64,000 bases of DNA. Origin: Gimesia sp. (GTDB lineage: Bacteria; Planctomycetota; Planctomycetia; Planctomycetales; Planctomycetaceae). Both the position numbers and the translations under genes were made by a program. Positions 46,812-56,162 of this stretch are shown piece after piece; the stretch's first letter is position 1; each line of letters begins with the position of its first letter. The notes beneath the pieces are model-generated. The model ran no database searches. It saw only the letters and a program-made list of their open reading frames with translations, and was not told the DNA's origin. The stretch is taken from contig NZ_JAVJSQ010000005.1 in NCBI RefSeq assembly GCF_040219335.1, positions 310,001 to 374,000 on the forward strand, in the 5' to 3' direction.

Positions 46812-47438
46812 TTTCGTCTCCGAACAAGGATAAAAAGAAAGAAATGGAAAACCAGAATCTTGTATTCTTATCCTGTTTCCGGAGGTTCCGAAAACGTATA
46901 CGCAGCAGGTTTGAGACAGAAATAAGGCTAAAGGGACCTGCCCTTGAGGGGCTCGCAGAATGATGCTGAGTAGTTCGTAAATCTCACGATAAGAACGCAA
47001 AATTTGTGTTGGAACAGCAACTCGTATCAACAGAGCCTGTGCGAGACCAATAGCTGAGCGCCGGGACGAAAAGTAAATGCCTGTTGCGATTGCTTTTTCA
47101 AGCTGACGCGACATTAAACACTCCAAAGTTTAAAAAGCAACGGAAAAAAATTGGAAATTTCTGGAAATTTTTGGGGAATGTCTTACCCGGTGACCGCCGG
47201 CGATACCTAATTCAAATTCGGACAATCTCTTACGTACGGGAAGCCTCCAGGATCGCCAGGCAGGGCACACGCCCCGACCACTTGTTTGCTGGTGAGGCAG
47301 CTCGGAGATTCTCTTTGACCGGTTCGGAGAGATCCGGTATCGTTCGTCTCTCAACGACTCCGCTTGCAGGAAGCCAACGGTCCGGCGGGGTTGGGAAACC
47401 GGAGGCCCCGGTCCACGATCATTCCAGGGAGGACAATC
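46812..47438. other. Divergent intergenic region, 627 bp
   Basis: No gene is supported. Reading frames are open on both strands but lack family patterns. An A/T-rich block at 47135-47174 carries a tandem TGGAAATTT motif (near 47152 and 47162), which also occurs in the repeats before the 23S gene. The region must contain promoters for both the DUF1559 gene and the 47439 gene; neither could be placed. Confidence 0.4.
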
Positions 47439-48428
47439 ATGATCTACCGCTGTCTGCTGTCGCTGCTGCTCCTGTCCAGTCTGACCAGGTTCTTGCAGGC
47501 CGACTCGCTCCCCCTGGAAGCCGTCAAACCCCTGCTGCCAGCCGCCGACGACGAAACCCGGGCCCTCCGGGCCCTGCGGGAGTGGAGCGAGGCCCATCGA
47601 AACTGCACCAGGGTCGAGGGGAAATTCCTTCGTATCTGGTATGACGATGTATTTGAACGCCTGAAAATTTCGGAAGGGGAATTTGCCTACTTTGGTCCCC
47701 GGCGTGCCTTTTGTGAAATCAGGCCCTCGGCCCGTCGTATTGAGGCCGAAAATAGAAAGAAGGATCGCAACGGAGAGCCTTACTCTGATGAGACAGATGA
47801 GTCTGAAGGGACAATCAGATGTTATTGGCAGGCGAAACGCTTTCTGATTTTGAATGATAAGGAACAAACCTTCGAAGCGTATCAGTACGTGAAACGGGAA
47901 GCACGATCCTGGTTTCTTAATTTGAATCTGGAAGCCGATGCACTCTTCCCTCCGTTTCTCCCGGGGAACCCCAATCAGCAATATTTTGATCAATTGACTC
48001 GGAATGGTCATTTTAAAGTCTTTCGCGAGAGTCAGACTCATATCTGGATTGCGGGGAAACCGAAAGAACCAAATCTGGTTCAGAATTGTCAGGAATTTAA
48101 ACTCTATCTGGAAAAGTCGCCCTGGCGTCTGAAGGCCATCCAGCTGATTCACCCGGGGGGAAATCAGTCGACGGTTTATGTTCTCAAAGATGTCGATTTC
48201 AATCCGCCGGAGTGGGATGAGCCAGATCTGACCGGCTATCAGGGACAGGAATTTGGCGGAGAAGAAGTCGAATGGCCCGTCGAAGCCCGCCACCCGGGCC
48301 CGGCCTCGGAGACAAGAGAACGCGGGCCAGTCGAAGCCCTGCGGCCTCAGCAGCCAGGCCCGGATTGGATCCACTTTCTCAATCCAATGTTCACACTGGG
48401 ATTTGCTCTCTGGGAAATGGTCCACTAA
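47439..48428 (+). CDS. Secreted planctomycete protein, LolA/outer-membrane-sorting-like
   Basis: ATG 47439 is chosen because AGGGAGGA lies 5 bases upstream and a signal peptide follows at once (YRCLLSLLLLSSLTRFLQA). The 329-residue body has alternating short strands and conserved features such as VEGKFLRIWYDDVF, GEFAYFGPRRAFCEIRP and VYVLKDVDFNPPEWDEPDL. This pattern resembles a planctomycete-specific domain related to LolA-type lipoprotein carriers, which is from memory. The last ~50 residues are Pro/Gly/Arg-rich. Three small membrane protein genes follow on the same strand, the first 46 bp away. Confidence 0.77.
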   Translation: MIYRCLLSLLLLSSLTRFLQADSLPLEAVKPLLPAADDETRALRALREWSEAHRNCTRVEGKFLRIWYDDVFERLKISEGEFAYFGPRRAFCEIRPSARRIEAENRKKDRNGEPYSDETDESEGTIRCYWQAKRFLILNDKEQTFEAYQYVKREARSWFLNLNLEADALFPPFLPGNPNQQYFDQLTRNGHFKVFRESQTHIWIAGKPKEPNLVQNCQEFKLYLEKSPWRLKAIQLIHPGGNQSTVYVLKDVDFNPPEWDEPDLTGYQGQEFGGEEVEWPVEARHPGPASETRERGPVEALRPQQPGPDWIHFLNPMFTLGFALWEMVH

Positions 48429-48474
48429 GATCAAAGGGTCCCCACGTTCATCCGATTGCCGGAGGATTGCCGCC

Positions 48475-48930
48475 ATGCAGAGGTCCCTTGAAACTGAAAA
48501 GATTGAGAAGCATCTCGATGTGATTGGAATCCTGTTTATGGTACTGGCTGGCTTCAGTCTGCTCATGGTACTGTTTATTCCGGTCCATTTTATGATGATG
48601 CAATCAGTCATGAATATGGATTTTCCGCGCCCTCGTGAGGGCCCCGATCCCCGGAAAATGTTCAGGGAGATGCAGTCTGCATTTATTGTCCTGTATGTTC
48701 TGGTCGGCGTCTTATCTCTTGCCTTCGCTGGTTTTCTACTGGCAACCGGTATCAACATCCGCCGCAAAAGACACTTCACACTCTGCGTCGTCGGTTCGGC
48801 GCTGATCTGTATTTCCTTTCCGCTGGGGACGGCGTTGGGAATCTGGTCCTTACTGACCCTGTATGATAAGTACACCCGCCCCCTGTTTGCTGAGCGGACC
48901 GATCTGGGCGATGCCGACTTTCTGGATTGA
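48475..48930 (+). CDS. Small membrane protein, first of three tandem paralogues
   Basis: ATG 48475 has GGAGG nearby and begins a 151-residue protein. It has hydrophobic segments near residues 16-36, 72-95 and 108-140. A loop between the first and second holds charged and Pro-rich sequence (PRPREGPDPRKMF). Shared with the two next genes are the PLGTxLGIW element and an ending of the form ADFLD. No function can be given. Confidence 0.75.
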   Translation: MQRSLETEKIEKHLDVIGILFMVLAGFSLLMVLFIPVHFMMMQSVMNMDFPRPREGPDPRKMFREMQSAFIVLYVLVGVLSLAFAGFLLATGINIRRKRHFTLCVVGSALICISFPLGTALGIWSLLTLYDKYTRPLFAERTDLGDADFLD

Positions 48931-48950
48931 ATGATTGAGGAATCCCTCTG

Positions 48951-49391
48951 ATGCCCATGACCAAAGCCAGCCAGCTCAACCTGATTGGCACCCTGTTTCT
49001 GATGCTGGGGATTCTGTCGATTTTCAATCTGGTGTTTTTGAGTCAGATCGGAGAGCAGGTTAAGGCGAACTCCCTCGCGAATGCAGATCTCCGTACGCCC
49101 GACGGAAAACCGTATGACGGCTTGAAAGAGCAGCGTGCGATGCAGCAGAGCTTTCTGCTGGGCATGCTGATTTTCTCGATCGGTTTCACCGTGATCAGTC
49201 TCCTGACCGGTACTTTTATCTTGAAACGGTTCAGTCATCGATCCTGTATTGTCGGGGCTGTTGTGACTATGATTGCATTTCCCCTGGGGACCATCCTCAG
49301 TGGCTGGGCATTGTTCGTACTCTGTAACCGGAACACAAAACAGCTGTTCCAGGAACGGGCAGCGCTGCGGGAAACGGACTTCCTCGATTGA
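48951..49391 (+). CDS. Small membrane protein, second of three tandem paralogues
   Basis: The 146-residue protein starts 20 bases after the previous stop. Its layout is the same: a hydrophobic segment near residues 9-28, a charged loop, then two or three more segments (near 62-84 and 95-122). It has PLGTILSGWALFVL near the C-terminus and ends TDFLD, matching the first paralogue. It is probably cotranscribed with the gene before it. Confidence 0.76.
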   Translation: MPMTKASQLNLIGTLFLMLGILSIFNLVFLSQIGEQVKANSLANADLRTPDGKPYDGLKEQRAMQQSFLLGMLIFSIGFTVISLLTGTFILKRFSHRSCIVGAVVTMIAFPLGTILSGWALFVLCNRNTKQLFQERAALRETDFLD

Positions 49392-49458
49392 AATATTTCT
49401 GCTTCTGTGGCAGCACGAACATTGACAGAACGACTCTACCGACCATAATTCTCCGGTT

Positions 49459-49932
49459 GTGAATCTGTCTGCAAATCAAACTCTCGAGGTTCTTTTGAAC
49501 GAACAGAAACAAACGCGGCTCAAGCGGGCCGGTAAGCTGCTGATCCTCTGGGGCGTCCTGCATCTGACTCTGCTGCTGGCTGTGTACCCGATGATCTCCG
49601 CGATGAATGAGGGGATGCAGCAGATCATTGAACAGCCTGCACAGAAGCAGGCGCCGGAACAGGTCTCGGCCCGGTTTCGCTCGATCATGCAGACCGCGGT
49701 CACGCTCGTGGAGATCTGCCTCTGGGCTTATCCCGTCATCTGCCTGTTGACCGGCGTTTGGATTCTGCAGACGCGTCACCTCACCGGGTGTGTTGTCGGG
49801 GCCGCCCTGGTCTGTGTCTCCGTTCCCCTGGGAACCATCCTCGGGATCTGGACGCTGATCCTCCTGCGGGACTCTGAAATCAGAACCCTGTTTGATCCAC
49901 AGACGTCCGCACGGAATCTCAGCGATGCGTAG
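49459..49932 (+). CDS. Small membrane protein, third of three tandem paralogues
   Basis: The 157-residue protein starts at GTG 49459, 67 bases after the second paralogue. It keeps the PLGTILGIWTLILL motif but has a diverged C-terminus (ARNLSDA instead of xxDFLD) and a longer N-terminal basic stretch (NEQKQTRLKRAGK) before the first helix. No better start with a clear ribosome site was seen. Confidence 0.7.
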   Translation: MNLSANQTLEVLLNEQKQTRLKRAGKLLILWGVLHLTLLLAVYPMISAMNEGMQQIIEQPAQKQAPEQVSARFRSIMQTAVTLVEICLWAYPVICLLTGVWILQTRHLTGCVVGAALVCVSVPLGTILGIWTLILLRDSEIRTLFDPQTSARNLSDA

Positions 49933-50065
49933 CAGACTTTCACCTTCAATTTCAATTCTGACGCCCTGTACCCGCAATCTACAAAAACGCCTCTGTTCAA
50001 AATCGCGTTCAGAGAAGATAATAGAGCCGTAAAAGCTGACGCCGAACATTTTAGAAAGATGCATC

Positions 50066-51625
50066 ATGGAACCCCTGGATCTGAAGCAGTTTGAATGGAA
50101 AATCAAAGTTCGCCAGTTGACGATGGACGACTTCGACGAACTGGTGGAAATGGAAAAACAGTGTTTTCCCGGCATGCAGACCTGGGGACGTGAGCACATC
50201 GAGAGCCAGCTCAAGACCTTCCCCGAGGGACAGCTCTGCGTCGAGATCGACGGGCGGCTGGCCGCTTCTTCGTCGAGCCTGATCCTCGACTATGATCCCG
50301 CGCTGGAATGGCACAACTGGAAAGCCGTCGCCGATGACGGCTATATCCGCAATCACAATCCCAAGGGGGATACGCTCTACGGGATCGAAATCATGGTCCA
50401 TCCCGAATTCCGGGGGATGAAGCTTTCCCGTCGCCTCTACGATGCCCGTAAGGAACTCTGCCGGACTAAGAATTTGTCCCGTATCATTATCGCCGGTCGC
50501 ATTCCCGGCTATCACCACTATGCCAAAACCCTCTCGGCACGCGAATACATCGAAAAGGTGGTCGATAAGGCGATTTACGATCAGGTTCTCACCGCACAGC
50601 TGGCCAACGGCTTCTCCGTGGAAGGGCTGATTCCCAATTACCTGCCCTCCGATACCGAATCCTGCGGCTATGCGACCTACCTCGACTGGACCAACCTCGA
50701 TTACGTCCCCGGTGCCAAACGCAAGTTTCACAGCACGGTGGAACAGATCCGCATCTGCGTCGTCCAGTACCAGATGCGTTCCGTCAAAGGCTTCGATGAG
50801 TTCGCCCAGCAGTGCGAGTTCTTTCTCGATACCGCCTCCGATTATAAATGCGACTTCATCCTCTTTCCGGAACTGTTTACTACGCAGCTCCTCTCCTGTG
50901 TGGAACCGACGCGGCCCGGGCAGGCCGCCCGTCGGCTGGCGGAATTCACACCCCAGTATCTCGATTTCTTCACCGAGATGGCGGTCAAGTACAACGTCAA
51001 CGTCATCGGCGGTTCGCAGTTCGTGGTCGAGCACGGCACGCTGTATAACACCTCGTATCTGTTCGGCAGAGACGGTTCGATCGGCAAGCAGTACAAAATT
51101 CACATCACCCCCAGCGAACGTAAATGGTGGGGCGTGAGCCCCGGCGACCGCGTCGAAGTCTTCGACACCGACTGTGGCAGGATCGCCATTCAGATCTGCT
51201 ACGACATCGAGTTCCCGGAACTGACCCGCATCGCGGCTCAGAAAGGGGCGCAGATCGTCTTCGTTCCCTTTAACACCGATACCCGCCACGGCTATCTCCG
51301 TGTCAGACATTGTGCCCAGGCACGCTGCGTGGAAAATCATCTGTATGTCGCCATCTCCGGTTGCACGGGCAACCTGCCTTTCGTGGAGAATGCAGACATT
51401 CATTACGCCCAGTCCGGGATCTTTACCCCCGCGGATGTCGAGTTCGCTCGCGACGCCGTCGCCGCGGAATGTAATCCGAATGTCGAAACCGTGATTATCC
51501 ACGATCTCGACTTCGAACAGCTCAGACGTCACCGTGAGTCGGGCAGTGTCCAGAACTGGAACGACCGCCGCACGGAACTTTATCGGGTGGTATATCAGGA
51601 AGATGGCAACTCCTTTGAAGTCTAG
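50066..51625 (+). CDS. GNAT acetyltransferase fused to a nitrilase-superfamily amidase
   Basis: The 519-residue protein has an N-terminal GNAT domain (residues ~10-190; [16 protein letters not shown], and [24 protein letters not shown] as the acetyl-CoA site). A carbon-nitrogen hydrolase domain follows (~225-515) with a complete Glu-Lys-Cys triad in [21 protein letters not shown] and [12 protein letters not shown]. It would couple acyl transfer with hydrolysis or formation of an amide, possibly for a modified amino acid or polyamine. This fusion is known in several phyla; its substrate is not settled. A 440-bp region of unrelated genes precedes it, and CorA follows 104 bp later. Confidence 0.92.
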   Translation: MEPLDLKQFEWKIKVRQLTMDDFDELVEMEKQCFPGMQTWGREHIESQLKTFPEGQLCVEIDGRLAASSSSLILDYDPALEWHNWKAVADDGYIRNHNPKGDTLYGIEIMVHPEFRGMKLSRRLYDARKELCRTKNLSRIIIAGRIPGYHHYAKTLSAREYIEKVVDKAIYDQVLTAQLANGFSVEGLIPNYLPSDTESCGYATYLDWTNLDYVPGAKRKFHSTVEQIRICVVQYQMRSVKGFDEFAQQCEFFLDTASDYKCDFILFPELFTTQLLSCVEPTRPGQAARRLAEFTPQYLDFFTEMAVKYNVNVIGGSQFVVEHGTLYNTSYLFGRDGSIGKQYKIHITPSERKWWGVSPGDRVEVFDTDCGRIAIQICYDIEFPELTRIAAQKGAQIVFVPFNTDTRHGYLRVRHCAQARCVENHLYVAISGCTGNLPFVENADIHYAQSGIFTPADVEFARDAVAAECNPNVETVIIHDLDFEQLRRHRESGSVQNWNDRRTELYRVVYQEDGNSFEV

Positions 51626-51729
51626 TGTGCGTTGCAAATCAGGGTTTAATCTCGCGATCAAAGCCGAAATCCTTTAAAATCCAGGGGAACGAAATCAATC
51701 CTGTCCCCGAGAAATAAAGTGTATTTCAA

Positions 51730-52872
51730 ATGGTTATGGAATCCGAACAGAAAGTCCGCGTACAACGGGAACGTGTTATGCTGGAATCTTATAGTGGAAT
51801 CTCCAAAAAAGCGGGGATGCCCCCGGGATCGCTGGTCCATGTGGGAGACTTTGATGAAGAAGACACCCGGATCTCGGTCGTTGACTACTCGCCCGGCGAT
51901 CTGGAAGAGCCGGTGGTCGAAACCGTCGAGGATCTGCTCAAGTTCCGGGACAAAAAATCGATCACCTGGGTTCTTCTGGAAGGACTTAAGAATGTAGAAG
52001 TCACCGAACTCATCGGCAGGCACTTCGACATTCATCCGCTGGTCCTGGAAGACATCCTCAACACGCATCAGCGTCCCAAGTTCGAGGAATACGATGATTA
52101 TCTCTACATTGTCCTCAAAGGGCTGACCGTTGCAGATGAGTCCGTCGCTGACGAGTCCGTTGCCCCCGATAAGTTCGAAGTCAACTACGAACAGATCAGC
52201 ATTCTGGTCCTGAATGACTTCGTCTTCACTTTCAAGGAACAGAAAGACGAACTGTTCCTGCCCCTGATTCAGCGTATCCGCAACCAGACCGGCAAAATCC
52301 GGTCCCTGGGGACCGACTATCTCACTTATGCCATTATCGATTCCATCGTCGACCAGAACTTCGTCCTGCTCGATACCATGGACGAACGCATCGATGCCAT
52401 CGAAGAGGAACTGCTCGACGACCCTGATTCCTGCACACTGACGTCCATCCAGCATCTCAAGCGGGAACTGATCGACATCCGCCGGGCAACCTCGCCGCAG
52501 CGCGAACTGGTCGCCGCGATTCTCCGCTCGGACCATGTTTTGTTCAGCGAGAAGGTCGACATCTATTTCCGCGACGTTTACGATCACGTGCTCCGCATCA
52601 ATGAATCGGTCGATTCCTACCGCGACATGCTGGCCGGGCTGCTGGATATTTATGTCTCCAGTATCAGTAACAAAATGAACGAAGTGATGAAACTTCTGAC
52701 GGTCTTCGCCTCGATTTTCATCCCGTTGACCTTCATCGCCGGTATCTACGGCATGAACTTTGAATACATGCCCGAGCTGAAATGGAAATGGGCCTACCCC
52801 ACGTTGTGGGTCTTCTTCGTGACCATCCCCATCGTGTTGTTGATTTATTTCAAAAAGAAAAAGTGGTTGTGA
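51730..52872 (+). CDS. corA: Magnesium/cobalt transporter CorA
   Basis: The 380-residue protein has the CorA layout: a long acidic cytoplasmic domain (residues ~40-310), a long helix (VDSYRDMLAGLLDIYVSSISNKMNEVMKLLTVFASI), only a part of which is quoted (SNKMNEVMKLLTVF), then the signature YGMNFEYMPE in the loop between two C-terminal membrane helices. The last residues (KKKKWL) are basic and cytoplasmic. It should import Mg2+ and possibly Co2+ or Ni2+. ATG 51730 is used; 51736 is an equal alternative. Confidence 0.94.
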   Translation: MVMESEQKVRVQRERVMLESYSGISKKAGMPPGSLVHVGDFDEEDTRISVVDYSPGDLEEPVVETVEDLLKFRDKKSITWVLLEGLKNVEVTELIGRHFDIHPLVLEDILNTHQRPKFEEYDDYLYIVLKGLTVADESVADESVAPDKFEVNYEQISILVLNDFVFTFKEQKDELFLPLIQRIRNQTGKIRSLGTDYLTYAIIDSIVDQNFVLLDTMDERIDAIEEELLDDPDSCTLTSIQHLKRELIDIRRATSPQRELVAAILRSDHVLFSEKVDIYFRDVYDHVLRINESVDSYRDMLAGLLDIYVSSISNKMNEVMKLLTVFASIFIPLTFIAGIYGMNFEYMPELKWKWAYPTLWVFFVTIPIVLLIYFKKKKWL

Positions 52873-53075
52873 CTTCAAGTTGCTTCCCTGCATCATGACT
52901 GGAAACCGACGGGGCAAACTCCACATCCAGTTCACCGCTTCCCATTTCCACCTGATCTTCGCGCACCCTTTTCGGTGATTTCGCTGAACAGTTTGACCTT
53001 GATCCGCTGTTTCCGAATCGTATCGTTGTGCAATTGTGCTTCGCGCGCGAGGCGGGTGATGCGTGCACTGGAATT
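52850..53075 (-). pseudogene. Possible frameshifted 3' gene remnant, convergent with corA
   Basis: On the minus strand two successive reading frames each look coding but neither is complete. The first (53075-52932) reads RITRLAREAQLHND then IRKQRIKVKLFSEITEK. A one-base shift then gives VREDQVEMGSGELDVEF up to a stop at 52850. Codon use in both (ATC, ACC, CGC, CTC, GAA, GTG) resembles genes of this genome. I recognise no family. It may be a decayed gene end or chance. Confidence 0.25.
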
Positions 53076-53572
53076 TCACGAACAAGTGACGCAGCAGCAC
53101 CTGAATCCTGGTCGATTTCCGACTGTTTTCACCGGAACACGCGGCACCACTTCGCATTGTCTCGTAAGATTTCAAATCATTTCGGAGCACTTTCAGAGCA
53201 TTTCGCAGGCAACTCACTGCATATTCAGAGTGACTCAACTCGATTTCAGCTTGCATTTTCTCTTGACCCCCCCGTGCCGTTCCAGACAATCTCCAACATC
53301 ATCAACAGTGAAACCAAAGCAGACGCTCTTCGGCCCCTCAGCAGAAACGCAGGCGTACCACCGCCACAAAATCAGGCTCAATTCTGCCTGATCACACAAA
53401 CCCGGAATCATACCCGTCGGCACAGCCCGGGCGAGCTGAAAATCAGGCAGCAGTGAACGTCGAGCAGATCACGCGCAGCGAAAGAAGAGGCGGGCAGGGG
53501 ACTCGGGAGGCTTGTGGGGGAGCTGTCGTCTTCTGATACAGCAATGACGATCCACCCATGCGTGGTACCGGC
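52873..53572. other. 700-bp region without an intact gene
   Basis: This gap lies between corA and the ABC permease gene, which converge here. Several overlapping frames are open on both strands, but none has a start with a ribosome site and a recognisable product. The part next to corA may hold a frameshifted remnant, described separately. No terminator with a T run was seen. Confidence 0.4.
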
Positions 53573-55144
53573 TTAGTCGTGACGCAAGGCGGTTATCGGG
53601 TCGATGCGAGCTGCCCTGCGTGCAGGCAGGATCGTTGCCAGGGTGGTGACGAATGTGCTGAACCCCAGCACCACCGCCAGCAGCCACAGGGGAAACTGGA
53701 TCATGTTCTCCTGCGCGAAGGTTTTATTGAACTGGTTTTCCATAATCGAAACGGTCATCATTTCAATCGGTATCTTGATTACCAGGCCAATCACCACCGC
53801 GCACAGGCCGCCTATCAATCCGATTAAGGCTCCTTCGATCAGAAACAGCAGCTGAATCTGTCCCTCGCGCGCTCCCAGCGCTTTCATAATGCCGATTTCC
53901 CGTGTGCGTTCGACGACGCTCATGACCATCGTGTTGGCGATGCCCACTGCAGAGATGACTAACGCAAAAATCGCAACCAGCGAGACGATCAGTGTCACCT
54001 GCCGTACCTGTTCCTGAATGAATTCGACTAAAGAGATCAGTGAATATTCCCGCAGTCCCAGGTCGCGAATCTGTTTTGAGACGGCTTTGAGGTTCGACTC
54101 ATGATCAACCTGCACAGTCGCTTGATAAAAGCCTTCTTTTTCAATGTGCGGTATACGCAGCGCAAATTGTGTGGCGGTTTTGATCGGCAGCAGGAAATCG
54201 GCCATACCGTTGGCGCTGTCGAGTCCCACTTCATCATTGACTTCGCTCTCGGTTGGACAGCGATAGATCCCCACCACTGTAAACTCCTCAGCGATAATTC
54301 GCTCCTGGGGCTCCACTGGTTGAGACGGTTCGGCAGGTGTCGACTGAAATGCTTTCTTCAATGCGGCACGTTCTTCTTCAGAAAAGTCCAGCTGATCGAT
54401 GAGTGTCGGTATGCGATCCAGTGCGCTGTTTAACGCCGTTAATTCTTCTTTATCGAACTCAACTTCGCCGCCACTACGCTGCGAGAGCGAGTACGCTACC
54501 CCTTCCGCTCCCTGGCGGAATTCGATTCTGACTTTGGTGCCGATCAACGCGCGCAGCTGGGCCTCGGAGATGTATCCCCATTTCCAGGCAACAAACTCGT
54601 TGAGCAGAATCGCCGGTTCGTTGTCCGACTCAAAGACCTTGCCCACCAGCATCCGGTCCTGTAAGACTTTTTCATTCACGGCGACCGAATCGCCCATCCC
54701 CTTCATCTCCTGCTCACCCTGGATCATTGACACATAACTGGACATCCTGGGATGGACCGTTTCGACATGTGCGAATGCTTCGATCTTATTAATCCGCTCC
54801 CGTGTGAGTCCGACACTCTCACTGCGATGTTCGAATTGCCAGTGGCGAATCAGCATTCGACGAATCCGGGCACGGCGGGCCTCGTCCAGATCTCCTTCCA
54901 CTTTCAGATCCTCCTCTGGGATCGCTTTCTCGTCAGTGCTCCAGTTCTGTGAAACGTGGATCTGTCGCAACTGTTTGCTCATACTGAAGACCCGCATCAC
55001 GGCCTCCTGGACGCCGCTCCGCGAAGCGAGCGCAAAGAGCAGCATCAGCGAACCAATCACGACGCCCACCAGTGAGAGCACCATCCGGGTTTTCTGCCGA
55101 CGGATGGCCAGCAGGGACATGGAGACCATATCAGAGAACTTCAT
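53573..55144 (-). CDS. ABC transporter permease, MacB/FtsX type
   Basis: The 523-residue protein has one N-terminal membrane helix (ALSLVGVVIGSLMLLFALA region), a large ~320-residue periplasmic MacB_PCD-type domain, and a C-terminal FtsX domain with three helices (VTLIVSLVAIFALVISAVGIANTMVMSV, quoted in part, and ERTREIGIMKALGAREGQIQ). In MacB-type systems the complex exports or mechanotransmits rather than imports. Its ATG shares one base with the stop of the upstream ATPase gene (TGATG), so translation is coupled. No periplasmic adaptor or TolC is next to it. Confidence 0.9.
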   Translation of the reverse strand: MKFSDMVSMSLLAIRRQKTRMVLSLVGVVIGSLMLLFALASRSGVQEAVMRVFSMSKQLRQIHVSQNWSTDEKAIPEEDLKVEGDLDEARRARIRRMLIRHWQFEHRSESVGLTRERINKIEAFAHVETVHPRMSSYVSMIQGEQEMKGMGDSVAVNEKVLQDRMLVGKVFESDNEPAILLNEFVAWKWGYISEAQLRALIGTKVRIEFRQGAEGVAYSLSQRSGGEVEFDKEELTALNSALDRIPTLIDQLDFSEEERAALKKAFQSTPAEPSQPVEPQERIIAEEFTVVGIYRCPTESEVNDEVGLDSANGMADFLLPIKTATQFALRIPHIEKEGFYQATVQVDHESNLKAVSKQIRDLGLREYSLISLVEFIQEQVRQVTLIVSLVAIFALVISAVGIANTMVMSVVERTREIGIMKALGAREGQIQLLFLIEGALIGLIGGLCAVVIGLVIKIPIEMMTVSIMENQFNKTFAQENMIQFPLWLLAVVLGFSTFVTTLATILPARRAARIDPITALRHD

Positions 55145-55854
55145 CAGTGGTCTGCTCCCGAATCGCGGTCCAGTCGACCATCCTGCATGTGCAGCACGCG
55201 CGTGGCAAAACGGTAGGCCAGTTCTTCGTCGTGCGTGACAAGTATCGTCGCTGTCGCAGAAATATCAGTGAAGCGGCGGAGTGATTCGAGGATCTCCCCT
55301 GCGGTCGACGAATCAAGGTTGCCCGTTGGTTCATCCGCCAGCAGCAGCTCCGGCCCGTTCATCAGTGCTCGCGCAATCGCCACCCGCTGCTGCTCACCCC
55401 CCGAGAGTTCACTGGGCCGATGCTCGGTTCGTGCGGCTAAGCCGACAGCCGCTAATGCCTCTTCTGCAGCCATCAAGCGTTTCGACTTTTCCCAGCGGTC
55501 AAATACCAGAGGCAATTCCACGTTCTGTAACGCCGTACGCCACGGGATGAGGTTAAAGGCCTGAAAAATCATCCCCACACACTCCCGCCGATAGTCGGCC
55601 ATCTCCGCCGGGGGAAGCTCAGAGAGCATCTTTCCCGCTACGCAAATTTGCCCGCTCGTGGGACGATCCAGCCCTGCAATCAGATTCAGCAGCGTCGATT
55701 TGCCCGATCCCGATTTTCCCAGCAGGGCCACCCGTTCGCCACGACGCACAGCAAACGAAACGTGACTCAACGCGTTCACAGCGGCCTGTGTTTGACCGTA
55801 TGCCTTCGAGACATCGGTAAGTTCGACAAGAATATCGCTGGCATCGTGCGGCAT
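55144..55854 (-). CDS. ABC transporter ATP-binding protein, LolD/MacB type
   Basis: The 236-residue ATPase contains Walker A GKSGSGKST, the signature LSGGEQQRVAIARAL, Walker B LLLADEPTGNLDS and the H-loop VTHDEE. The LLADEPTGNLD sequence is typical of the LolD/MacB/FtsE group. It is the first gene of the exporter pair with the permease downstream. It is cytoplasmic and drives the permease. Confidence 0.94.
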   Translation of the reverse strand: MPHDASDILVELTDVSKAYGQTQAAVNALSHVSFAVRRGERVALLGKSGSGKSTLLNLIAGLDRPTSGQICVAGKMLSELPPAEMADYRRECVGMIFQAFNLIPWRTALQNVELPLVFDRWEKSKRLMAAEEALAAVGLAARTEHRPSELSGGEQQRVAIARALMNGPELLLADEPTGNLDSSTAGEILESLRRFTDISATATILVTHDEELAYRFATRVLHMQDGRLDRDSGADH

Positions 55855-56162
55855 AAGTATTCAACGATTCAACTGGGACTGCTGATAGATCTCTATCGGA
55901 CCGATTCACAAGTGAATCAGATCAGGATGAAATGACATTCGCTCATAAATCAGGACACTCAGGGCTTCCGGTTTCGTCTGTTCTAATCGGGCCAGAAACC
56001 ATAATTATGTCCAATTCTGGTCGCATGGTCACTACTTCCGCTTATCCTATCGCGAGATTCAGGTATCGCAAATAAATTCAACAGAAAAGAAGAATGCGCT
56101 GCAGGGGGATCGCCCCGGTTGGGCGTCTATGGGGAAAGGCCGCTCGAATCAAGCAACGCTCT
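55855..56162. other. Intergenic region upstream of the ABC operon
   Basis: This region of 308 bp separates the ABC pair from the minus-strand gene ending at 56163. No gene is supported. It must contain the ABC promoter, and I could not place it. Confidence 0.4.

Noticed and set aside
46812-47126. Upstream extension of the DUF1559 frame by 105 codons
   Set aside because: The prepilin-type signal must be at the N-terminus and starts at ATG 46811, with a ribosome site directly upstream. The extension has no pattern.
47130-49238. A 702-codon open frame on the minus strand
   Set aside because: It runs antisense to four plus-strand genes that have ribosome sites, signal peptides or membrane helices and family-like motifs. 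Its product is low in recognisable pattern and has no plausible start region.
50051-51661. A 536-codon minus-strand frame
   Set aside because: It is the exact shadow of the GNAT-nitrilase gene, which has two complete active-site patterns.
51658-53289. A 543-codon minus-strand frame
   Set aside because: Most of it is the complement of corA, whose GMN motif and helices are clear. The long open frame follows from codon bias of the opposite strand.
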